Part shown: in pieces, positions 21,130 to 29,345 of the stretch
How positions within the stretch are numbered: the first letter of the stretch is position 1
Layout: each line of letters begins with the position of its first letter
Assembly: GCA_963662175.1 (NCBI GenBank)
Contig: OY759214.1
Location: forward strand, 930,001-994,000
Direction: 5' to 3'
From: Aradus depressus
Lineage: Eukaryota; Arthropoda; Insecta; Hemiptera; Aradidae
Length of the DNA: 64,000 bases
Position numbers and translations under genes: made by a program
The notes under the pieces: generated by a model
Databases searched by the model: none
Seen by the model: only the letters and a program-made list of their open reading frames with translations
Told to the model about the DNA's origin: nothing

Positions 21130-21322
21130 TACATTCGCGACCCACATAATTGACAATAGCCACAATTTCGACCCATCTACAGGCATCAAATATCTCCATT
21201 ATTGCCCAAAAAGCAGGCTACTTAATAGCTTAGAACAATTAGAAATAAATAAAGCTAACAAAAGGAACATTTGTATGAATGACCAAATTTATTTCAACTA
21301 TTCCCCTTTGTTAACACCCTAA
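21130..21322 (+). pseudogene. Penelope-like endonuclease C-terminal fragment (right arm)
   Basis: The same protein tail as the left arm, starting at STFATHIIDNSHNFD and ending SPLLTP at 21319. It is identical in residues to the left arm over this length. Truncated further 5' than the left copy. Confidence 0.7.
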
Positions 21323-21649
21323 ACCAGTTCTGTTTCCACATATATGTTTGTATTATCTGTTATTAATATTTGGTTCCACATATATGTTTCAAGTTATCTA
21401 AATCTTAACATTGTTATTAATTTTATTTCTATTTTTTATTATTTACTTGTATTTGTACTTATTTATTTGTTATTTTCCCGTATTAGTCTAGTGACATTGT
21501 TTTATGTAAATTTAGAACTAGGTTTTGTTAAGAAATATTTCATGAGTTAGCTAACGGTACAGCCGGGGGACTCCCAAGTTCTAATAGCCCCCTTTGACCT
21601 GAGATGTATTTGAAGGGTCGCTCTCTGCAAACTGACTTAGTTCATAACT

Positions 21650-21690
21650 AGACCTGACGATGGTATAAAGCCGAAACCGGTAGTTATATA
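21650..21690 (+). ncRNA. Hammerhead-ribozyme-like motif, copy B right arm
   Basis: CTGACGA at 21654-21660, GGT/GCC stem II, GAAA at 21673-21676, ACCGGT then A, and TAGTTAT that can pair with ATAACTA upstream (21644-21650). It is the sense-strand twin of the left-arm motif. Confidence 0.55.
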
Positions 21691-23186
21691 TGTACATATA
21701 TCTTTAGTGGAATAGACAATATTTCAAAAATAAGTTTGTTTTATTTATTTATTACAAGTTTCCACAATATGTCCGCGTTTCTCAACTTAGAAGTTATATA
21801 TACCTATATGCATAATATTAACACTAGATTGTTGCAAACTGAGCTAGACAATATTAAAAGATCACTATACCTTATTAACGCTGAGAGTAGTGACGGTGGT
21901 CTTTTCAAAATGATTTCGCTACATTTAAGATACACTGAGACAAAATTAGATCATCTCCTCTTTAACAAACATAGAACGAAACGAGGACTTATAAATGGAC
22001 TGGGTACTGCAATATCCTGGATCACTGGTAACATGGACGCAAATGACAAAACAAAATACGATGACATTCTGCAAAAAGTAGAGTCTAATGAATATAATTT
22101 AGAACATAATGTCGAGAACCAACTATCAGTTAATAAACGACTAATAGAAGAATTTAATAAAGACATTAAAATCATACATTCTAACAATGAAAAAATTAGA
22201 GAGTATTTTATATCTGTCCAACGAATCCAGCATTATAGAGACTAGTCTACTGGACACTAGTTTAGAATTTTGTAAATTAAATATAATACACTCGAGCATT
22301 CTGTCTTATAAGGAGCTAGCTGACATAATAGCAAATTCCCGAGTACCCCTAGTATCCAACGAACTAGAAGTTCTATGGCAGTTAGGTACAGTACACTGTT
22401 CGGTTCACAGTCAATACATTTCTTATTTCATACAATTTCCTTTGCAATCCCCAGCCCACGAAACATTTTTTCTTTTATCCTATCCTGTTTATAAAAACCA
22501 TGAACTTACTACAATTCATGAATACCCTTCCTTCATCATGCGATATAACGAATTACTCACAGGTAATTGTAACTTGATAAATGATAAATATTATTGTAAA
22601 AATACATCTACATGAACTATTAGAAGATAAGGAATTAGGTAATTGTAAGTCTCTAGTTATAAGTAATATTAACCCATTTGTAAAATATATTCCTATTATT
22701 AATCAATATCTTATGTATAATATTAGTAGAAGTACTATTAGTGTTAATAATAATAATAATATTACAATATACCCCAAACTAACGCAACTGCTATCTCTTA
22801 ATAGTTCGGAGCAGCTGCTGAATCATGCCCAACCCAACGACATGTGTTTTGGGAAAGCAATGTAATACTTCCTTCAGAAGTACCTGTTCAATAACATTAT
22901 ACTAATTTCACCTTTGAGGAAATTCATAGAGCTAATATTAATGCCAAATCCATAGATATTCTCGATGAACTTCCTCTTCATAAATATAATTCTGTTTATT
23001 TCTTATTTTTTATGATTAGTATAGCTTTATGTTTTTATGTAATGTATATTTAAAAGAATATTATTTTAAAAGGGTGTAGAACTATAGAGGTAGATGAAGA
23101 TGACATTTCAGTTGCAGCATCTCCACCTGTTGAAGGTCCCCTTCCTTACCCTCGGTTACCTGTCTAATCGCTGAGGACAGCTTCCA

Positions 23187-23201
23187 AATTAAGGATGGAG
23201 G
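23187..23201 (+). promoter_or_regulatory. Polypurine tract
   Basis: AAATTAAGGATGGAGG lies directly before the 3' LTR. A purine run at this place primes plus-strand DNA synthesis in LTR elements. Confidence 0.7.
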
Positions 23202-23399
23202 AGTTACATAGGTACAACAACCTCTACTGCTGACAAGGTGCTGAGTATACACTCCTTCGCTATATAAGACAGCTTCACCCTCTAGTCTTGTCGTGTTTTG
23301 TTATCTAGCTTGATGTTGTATTAGTGAGTAAGATGTAACTTCTTGTAGTAAAATAAAGTGCTTTTTAAAAAGGTAGTTTTGGAGTTTGATCTTATAACT
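23202..23399 (+). repeat. 3' LTR of the errantivirus-like element
   Basis: 198 bp, one mismatch to the 5' LTR. Followed by TATGACAG, the continuation of repeat X. Confidence 0.93.
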
Positions 23400-23815
23400 T
23401 ATGACAGACTTGATTTTTAAGCGCCGTGCCAACTAAAAATGTGGTATGACCGTTGCCAACTAAAAAAATTGTTTTTTTTTTCTAATTCTAAATTAAAGTT
23501 TAAGATCCCTTTTATATATTAAAATAGTTTTTTTGTCGAAAAAATTGTTTTTATGTTGTCAGACTTAATTTTTAATCATCGTGGTCACGTTTCTTATTTA
23601 AAAAAAAGACGTATGATCGTTGCCAACTGATTTTTTGTATAGAAAACGAAAATATTGATACTGATAACTAAGAACTCCAACAGGGAAGAACGAGACAGCT
23701 GTTAATATTTTATGTATCTTCCAGAAACCTATCTTCCCCGCTATTACAGTTGTACAATTGTAAAAATAGTTCAAACGGAGCTGTATTAACTGTAGAACAG
23801 TTTTTAACATTATAC
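23400..23815 (+). repeat. Repeat X, copy 1, right part
   Basis: Continues the copy broken by the provirus and matches 40335-41135 reversed, without the SINE found there. It includes the paired words GTTGCCAACT and TTGTTAGTTGGC-like modules and AGTTTAAGATC (about 23500). The similarity ends near 23815 at the word AACAGTTTTTAACATTA. Confidence 0.7.
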
Positions 23816-24044
23816 AGGGTGTCCTTTTTAGATGGCCCAGCTGAATTTCTCTTGAACCGATAACGTTAACCGATAACACATATTTTGTTTCTTTCGGTAT
23901 TAATTCCAATAAACCTAATTTGCTTGCTAATTTTAGTAAAAACGTTAAATTGCTTTTATTGTTTACATTCACTGTCATTGTTTACCCAAATGGTCTTATG
24001 AAAGGGAATTTTAATTCCTGGAAATAAACAGGGTAGTCAGCCTC
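23816..24044. other. Short unassigned stretch starting TACAGGGTGTCC
   Basis: TACAGGGTGTCCTTTTTAGA at about 23815 looks like a mariner-type terminal sequence with its TA, but no matching inverted end was found nearby. Otherwise AT-rich and non-coding. Confidence 0.4.
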
Positions 24045-25140
24045 ACTCATCAGCTTCCGCAGGTTCAGTCCCAGGTACGATCATGTCCGGCGTATCAACT
24101 CCACCCTAGGCCCGTCGTACAGCGGGCATTCGAGAACTACGTGTTCTGCAGTCTCGACGCCGCCGCACTTCTTGAAAAAGAAGAGCTTGGAGTTGAAATC
24201 CCCTTGCCCCGATAGTATCTGGGACGTCCAGTGGTCCGGCTTTACCCAAACAGATTCAAGTCTTGCCCGGACGTTTGGAAAGTAAGCCCAGGTCGTTCGG
24301 CCGTCTGATGATCGTAACCATCGCTGCTGCCATTTATCTACTATCCACTCTTGGACTATGTGCTTACAGCGCTCTGGTCTGGACTGTCCGTGTAGTTCCT
24401 CCTCCAGGGCTAGTCGCAAAGGCTCGTCGGTATCCCCTCTACGTGGCAGATTGCGTATGCAGTGGTACGAGGCGACGGCCCCGTCCAAGACCAATGGGTG
24501 AGGCTCCCGCCAGTACCTGCAGCGCGGCCGTAGAGATAGTCCAATAGGCCTTTGTGACCCTTAACAGGGCTGTTCTCTGTGCCTGGACGAGAATAACCCC
24601 CTGCCGTTCGTAGGGCGATGCCACCATCCCACAGCTGTATACCTCGCAACAGCCTCCAACACCCCGGTGTAGATTGCTCTACACGGAGAGTAGCCGAGGC
24701 CCCATGCTGCTCGGGCTAGGCAGCTCAGAGCGTTGAAAATGGCTATAGTCCTCTCTTTAATGGCAACAGCGTGGGGTGTGACGTTCAGACCCGGCTCGAT
24801 TCGCACTCCTAGGTACGTAACCGTTGCCGGGCACTCAACGCGCAGCCCATGGTATCTTATGACCAGAGGATGCCGGGTCTCAGTCCTCCCTCTCATTAGC
24901 TTGACCAACGTCTTGAAGGTGAGAGGGCGAGTTTGTTGGCGCAGCACCAGCTGTCAATGTGCCCAATGGCGATTTCTGCGCGTTGGGTCAGAGCAGCGCA
25001 ACTATCTGCGTGCACCGTGACCACGAGGTCGTCGACGTAGGCTATTGCCTTGAAACCACGATTCTCTAGGTCACGGAGCAGTTCGTCACAGAGTAGGGTC
25101 CACAGAGTGGGTCCAAGAACCGAGCCCTGAGGTCGTCGAC
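24045..25140 (-). pseudogene. R1-clade LINE ORF2 fragment (RT end and C-terminus)
   Basis: Read on the minus strand: PQGSVLGPTLW, the RT box AIAYVDDLVVTVHADS, WCCANKLALSPS, then RGRTETRHPLVIRYHGLRVE, VTYLGVRIEPGLNVTPHAVA, then PDHWTSQILSGQGDFNSKLF and the zinc-like CGGVETAEHVVLECPLYDGP. It is the same family as 34470-38483. Truncated at both ends, with frameshifts near 24450-24560 and 24900; near 24190 some residues of the CxC motif are missing. Confidence 0.85.
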
Positions 25141-25141
25141 G

Positions 25142-25795
25142 ATATGGTTCAAGATCTGACGACAAATCTCATATCCGTGCTGGATAAACACGCGCCATTG
25201 CAGGAATCTCGAATCCGGCTGCCCCCTGCACCGTGGCTAACTCCGGAAATCAGGAGTTTTATGAAGAATAGAGACTCTGCACGGCGCAAATTTGTCCTCA
25301 GTCACTCTTCCACGGATTATGTTATTTACAAAGGTCTACGTAACCGAACTCAGTCTTTACAGAGAAGAGGTTGAATACTTCCACAGGGTCTTGTCTGAAG
25401 CTTCTAATCCTAAATCCAAATGGTCCCTTCTCCGCAACCTATCCTTAGCCTACTCCAAACAGTGCTCCTCCAATATTCCTTGCTCTCCTGATACTCTAAA
25501 CCACTTTTTTACTTCATCTCCTAATACAAATTCTCCCCCTACCCCCTTGACTCCTAATCTTTTTCCTTATTTTGATTATGCTTGCCTCGCGTATGGAGGA
25601 CTGTCTGGTGAGCTCGACATGAAACTAAAGCGAGTCATGAATTCCTTTCTAAGATTCATCTTCGGGCTCCCCAGACACTCCTCTATTACCAGTTCCTATA
25701 TCGACCTAAAATGGCTTTTCCCGTCCTCTCTTCGACAATATTTCCTAGGCTCCTTCCTCTATCAAACCTACATTCATGAAAAAAATAATTTATAA
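25142..25795 (+). pseudogene. Non-LTR retrotransposon fragment, internally deleted
   Basis: The first part (25144-25374) reads LDKHAPLQESRIRLPPAPWL and KNRDSARRKFVL, the linker between endonuclease and RT in LINE ORF2. A frame change leads to YFHRVLSEASNPKSKWSLLR. After TPNLFPYFDYACLAYGG the sequence jumps to the post-RT region (LDMKLKRVMNSFLRFIFGLP, SYIDLKWLFPSSLRQYFLGS), so the RT core is deleted. Its own C-terminus resumes at about 26218. The clade (CR1/L2/Jockey group) is uncertain. Confidence 0.7.
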
Positions 25796-26085
25796 GAAAA
25801 GGTCTGTCAAATGTTAATTAACAAAAATTTCCGGCCAGACTAATTTTTTCAAAAACGATACATTATTTACCATAGATTGTGTAAATTTCAAGCAGGTGTT
25901 TTAAAAAGTTAATCTTTTTTTAGCTAATTTCAAAAATTCATTTAAAATATCAATTAACAAATGTTTACTAGTCTGACGGAGGTAACATGTTTTTTACATG
26001 TTTTCCAAGCATTTTCACCTTTCAAATTTGAGGTGTTCGATGGGGTACCTTTTTGTGCCATGGCAGCTTGGACTATGTGGTGAAG
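25796..26085 (-). repeat. Repeat X, copy 3 (partial)
   Basis: Same orientation and sequence order as 41420-41710 (AGAAAAGGTCTGT...GTGTAAATTTCAAGCAGG...GTTCGATGGGGTACC), ending near TGCCATGGCA. It interrupts the LINE fragment that resumes at 26218. Confidence 0.7.
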
Positions 26086-26217
26086 CGCGTCACAAGAAGA
26101 AGGAAATAAATATTTTTCGAAACTTGGGCCAAATACTGAGTTTTCTATTTACACTACAGAAGGTTCCTTCAATATTGGAAATATACTGTCATCTCTGTCA
26201 ATCATTATACTCGTTAT

Positions 26218-26536
26218 AATGTTTCCAACAAGACCCTCCCATACTGACCTCATCACTCACGTAGCTAAATCCAGATACAAAAAGTTATTTTCCTCCCTTA
26301 GTTCCCACAGTAATCCTCTAGTCCGTGCCCTCCATTCTGCCACACTTCCCCAACGACGTCTTAAGCGCCGATCGCCTAGTTAGAAATGAACGCAACTAGG
26401 AGGTGTCACCACTGGGGGTAGTTTCTCCCCTCTTCATATTTTGACAATGTCATATTTTACTCTTTTAGTAATTTTGCTCAGTGTATAAATTATTTATACA
26501 GTTGTGAATGAATACCTGTTGGCAAAAAAAAAAAAT
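26218..26536 (+). pseudogene. LINE C-terminus and 3' end (continuation of 25142-25795)
   Basis: FPTRPSHTDLITHVAKSRYK, SSHSNPLVRALHSATLPQRR, then a stop near 26383. A short 3' UTR and an A12 run at 26524-26535 follow. The run joins an (AT)n microsatellite to 26550. Confidence 0.65.
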
Positions 26537-26617
26537 ATATATATATATATTTCTGAGTGTAAGCGCAATTTCTATGTGCATTTTAGATGTAGTTAGGTTA
26601 TTTTTTGATACTGATTC

Positions 26618-26706
26618 GTTGCTCTGGTGGGCAAGAGCCCGACTACTATTGGAGTCCTAAATTTTGCCTACCCAGGTTAAGTTACCTAGGGTACCCTACC
26701 CTAGTG
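26618..26706 (-). repeat. SINE-A fragment, inverted
   Basis: The reverse complement matches the middle of SINE-A (CTACCCTAG...AAAATTTAGGACTCC...GTAGTCGGGCTC...CCAGAGCA). No promoter boxes remain. Confidence 0.6.
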
Positions 26707-26822
26707 TCATTGGATAGGAAATAAACATTTGTGATATTGGTAGGAAACAAATGAATATGTAAAAACATATGAATTCAGATTCATTTGTTTCCTACAAATT
26801 TTCATTTCCTTTTCAATGACAC
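26707..26822. repeat. Imperfect inverted repeat (~115 bp)
   Basis: TCATTGGATAGGAAATAAAC ... TAGGAAACAAATGAA is mirrored by TTCATTTGTTTCCTA ... TTCCTTTTCAATGA. The innermost 15 bp of each arm are perfectly paired. It sits exactly between two SINE-A pieces of opposite orientation. Confidence 0.7.
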
Positions 26823-26874
26823 TCCCGTTTCGTAAGAGGCCTGAAATGTAATTTGTGTAGTCTGTATGAATATT

Positions 26875-27190
26875 GAAAAGAGCCTACTGAACTCAAGATC
26901 ACGGATTCGAAACCCGGCAGAGGCCCTTAGGTTTTTTATCTGGTAGGTGAAAAAACCTTGAGCACGCCATCCTTCGGGTAGGACGTTAAGCGATGATGTC
27001 GAGTCTGCACGATCCCAGGTACTCGTTAAAGATTCCTACCCTAGGTGAATATACCTAGGTTGGCAAAATTTAGGTTTTTCTCAGTAGAGTAGGGTTCATG
27101 TCCATCAGAGTGACGAAAGAGCGCTCTGGTAGTAGCCGATATAACCTTGCAGTGAAAGCCCGGGCATGAGTCACAATAACTAACAGCCTT
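26875..27190 (+). mobile_element. SINE-A copy (tRNA-derived), 5'-degenerate
   Basis: The B-box-like GGATTCGAAACCC is at about 26903, followed by the family body GAGCACGCCATCCTTCGGGT, GGACGTTAAGCGATG, GTACTCGTTAAAG and GAAAGAGCGCTCTGGTAGTA, ending GGGCATGAGTCA near 27175. The A box is not recognisable. Confidence 0.75.
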
Positions 27191-27373
27191 TATTAGCTGT
27201 TTTATGTAATATTTTTTTGTTATCGCTGTTTTGATATAGTCAACGTAATTTCAGAATAGTTTACTTGAGCCTGAACTAAAAATGTATTAATAATAAAAAA
27301 TATTTTTCAAATATTTTGTCTTTTCAAGTTTAGTTGTAGAAAAGATTAATATAATGTTTATACGTATATTTTA

Positions 27374-27605
27374 GAATAGAGAAATCTCGGACGATAATGC
27401 CAGGAGTGATGGAAGCCGTGGACAGAGTTGCCAAAGATAGAACTCTGGATCTAAACATTGATCTGATCTTCACGCTTCTCTTCACCACCAAGAACCTCCG
27501 GTTGGTCCACATCGTCTGCCACGACAAGGCGGTTCACAGCGTCGCAACCCTCTCTCTCCAAGACATCCTTCTTCCACGTCCTATCAACGGATTACGTTAT
27601 CAATG
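27374..27605 (+). CDS. Possible isolated host exon, unknown
   Basis: An open frame in a locally GC-richer patch, after a possible acceptor TTTTAGAATAG. It reads IMPGVMEAVDRVAKDRTLDL, NIDLIFTLLFTTKNLRLVHI and ends GLRYQ before a stop. The spacing of hydrophobic residues in the first part recalls the start of ligand-binding domains of natriuretic-peptide-type receptors, but this is weak. No partner exons were found. It could equally be a captured gene piece. Confidence 0.25.
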
Positions 27606-27850
27606 AAATAATCCTCTTTCCTCCAGATTGATAAAGTCATGAACCTTATTAACCCCTTACCAAAGAGATGGTAAACGAAAGGGGTTAAGCTGTGCATTTC
27701 TTGGATCCTTCCCAGATAACTCTTGAACCTCTTTGGCTGCGTTTTCTACTTTTAAATTTCCCCGCGTTTAGGGAAGTTATTGTAATGGGTCCGAAAACCA
27801 AAATCAAAATTTTCAACATATTTTTATGTTTCAAGGAGGTATCGTGCCGG
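27606..27850. other. Short palindromic TTAACCCC...GGGGTTAA motif and flank
   Basis: TTAACCCCTT (27650) and AAGGGGTTAA (27678) face each other 20 bases apart. GTAAACGAAAGGGGTTAA also occurs at about 49652, so it belongs to a dispersed repeat. Otherwise nothing is recognised. Confidence 0.5.
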
Positions 27851-27974
27851 AAAAAGTGACCACGCACATACCTACACACACATACCTCTTTTCAAAAATA
27901 GTGTTAAAAAAGCTTTTTAACACTATTTTTGAAAAGAGGTATGTGTGTGTACGTATGTGCGTGGTCACTTTTTC
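27851..27974. repeat. Near-perfect 124 bp palindrome
   Basis: Arms of 62 bp centred on AAGCTT at 27910-27915. The left arm runs AAAAAGTGACCACGCACATA...TTTCAAAAATAGTG and the right arm is its complement with only a few mismatches. It contains CA/TG repeats and overlaps the start of the tandem array that follows. Confidence 0.9.
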
Positions 27975-27989
27975 CTGCTCGATATCTCG

Positions 27990-28560
27990 CGAAGAAAAAT
28001 GATATCTACTCCGCTTTAGTGCCAATCGAAGCGTGTCTACGTAAATATGATCTGAAAATTTCACATGTAGTATTCTTAAAAGCTATAGACTATCTGGCGT
28101 CACAAAATTCTTAAGGGGGAGAGGAAGGGGGGTTGTGAGGGGGCTAAGCAAAAAATAGATCTAGGTCATCAACGGATGATCGGATTTTAATGAAATTTAA
28201 CATGTAGTATTCTTAAAAGCCAAATTGAAAAATTAGGGTGTGTGATGTCTCCGAAGTCTTAACAGGGGCTAGGTGGGGGGGGGGGGGGGGGGGGGGGCTA
28301 AGCATAAAAATTGTGCTAACACATTAACGGATAATCGGATTGTAATGAAATTTAACATATAGTATTCTTAAAAGCCAAATTGAAAAATTAGGGTGTATAG
28401 TCTTAAAATTCTTAACGGGAGAGAGGGGGGCTGTGAGTGGAGGTTGAGCATAAAAATAATTCTACCTCATTAGCGGATTGTCACGAAATTTTACATATAG
28501 TAGTTTTAAACGCAAAATTTAAAAAATAGGCTATGTGGTATACGTGAATTCGCAAATCAA
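27990..28560 (+). repeat. Tandem repeat, period ~137-155 bp, about 4 units
   Basis: TAGTATTCTTAAAAGC recurs at about 28068, 28205, 28360 and (diverged) 28499. Units also share GGGGCTAAGCATAAAAAT and TCATTAACGGAT-like words. A 23-base G run (28275-28297) lengthens the second unit. Divergence increases toward the end. Confidence 0.85.
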
Positions 28561-29345
28561 TTAAAAATGTATGTATATATTAAATTCAATTAAACGAATA
28601 AATAATTATGTACTGAATAAAATGCCTACTTTTGTGTTATCATTACTATTGATATTCCTATCATGCTGGGAAGTTTGTAATGTGGACCTCAAGGGCACAA
28701 GGAGAGGATACGATGTCGGGGTCACGGATTTTGATGAAACTTTTTTTGCATGTTCTAGGTCAAAAATAGAAGACACATGTCTCACCGTTCGTTCCAATGG
28801 GCCTTGGTTTGGTCGCAAAGATTTTTGAAAATTTAATTTTGGACATTTTTCTTTTTTTTTTTCTCAGGGTGTATTTTACCGATCGAGGAGTTTTTTACTT
28901 CATTTTTTTTTTTGTTTTTAGCCAGATTTCAGAATAAATATTTTTGTGTTGATTTGAGCAGTGAAATGATGAAAAAAAATTAGAAAACTATTTTTTTCCA
29001 AGAGAACATGGTCGGGAAAATTTTTTTCATGAAAACTAATTTAAAATTCGTGTTTCCAATGTCGAAAAACTATTGAATTTAGATTTTGGTTCAAATCAAA
29101 AATTATCGATTTTTGGATCTCAAATTTTCATGAAACCAGTTTGGAACTGTCAACTGTAAACGCTTATAACAAGCTCTTTTTAAAACAAAATGCAGGGAAT
29201 TAGTTTATATTGTGTTATGATACTTAGTATGAAGCTCAGCTCGTTTGACTCCCAACAATTCGAAAAATAAAATAAAATTAAAGTAAAAAAATTAATTAAA
29301 AAAAAGGAAAGTGCAGTAAGATCCCGGACTAGACGGATTCTAGAA
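28561..29345. other. AT-rich non-coding sequence before the piggyBac remnant
   Basis: A frame at 28571-28828 with a hydrophobic N-terminus (FVLSLLLIFLSCWEVC) is open, but its C-terminal half looks like repeat-derived sequence and nothing matches a family I know. Several T runs. The left end of the piggyBac element should lie here but no TTAACCC was found. Confidence 0.4.

Larger units (their letters stand above)
20461..21797. mobile_element. Penelope-like element, inverted (head-to-head) dimer, copy B
   Basis: A near-perfect palindrome with arms of about 620 bp and a short unique centre near 21080-21130. Each arm reads outward: endonuclease C-terminus, stop, 3' UTR, hammerhead-like motif, AT-rich end. 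The left copy keeps about 50 bp more coding sequence. The right end has the same ~36 base extension seen in copy A. ATATACCTATAT flanks both sides (20449-20460 and 21798-21809). Target is the env region of the provirus, so this insertion is younger than the provirus. Confidence 0.85.
20336..23053 (+). pseudogene. Errantivirus env-like gene, split and broken
   Basis: The start at 20336 overlaps the end of pol by 41 bases and begins with a hydrophobic signal-peptide-like stretch. A stop follows near 20430, and the Penelope-like dimer interrupts the gene at 20461-21797. The part after the insertion has a furin-type site RTKR (about 21975) followed by a Gly-rich hydrophobic GLINGLGTAI, as in F-type fusion proteins of baculoviruses and errantiviruses. 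The ectodomain continues through 22615 and, in another frame, 22581-22865, rich in Asn and Cys. A membrane span lies just before the stop at 23051-23053. Several stops and frameshifts rule out a functional product. Confidence 0.82.
15223..23399 (+). mobile_element. Errantivirus-like (gypsy) endogenous retrovirus, defective
   Basis: Layout: 198 bp LTR, primer-binding site, gag, pol, env-like gene, polypurine tract, 198 bp LTR. The LTRs differ at one position (a G near 15351, an A near 23330), implying recent insertion. Ends are AGTTA...TAACT, as in insect errantiviruses. The flanks share TAT, and the homologous unoccupied site at 41140 shows a single TGT there. An env-like gene with a furin-type site separates it from plain gypsy retrotransposons. 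gag, pol and env each carry frameshifts or stops, and a 1.34 kb Penelope-like insertion splits env. Confidence 0.93.

Noticed and set aside
21014..21322. A 102-residue gene on each strand with the same start
   Set aside because: The first ~25 residues are one arm of the palindrome read backwards; only the part from STFATHII (or RIKEH on the minus strand) is real coding remnant.
27650..27688. TTAACCCC...GGGGTTAA as a 39 bp piggyBac MITE
   Set aside because: Too short, the outer TTAA would be part of the repeat, and GTAAACGAAAGGGGTTAA recurs at 49652 without the left half.
28571..28828. Small secreted protein with a hydrophobic N-terminus
   Set aside because: The sequence lies in repeat-like DNA, has no splice or homology support, and the hydrophobic stretch is AT-driven.
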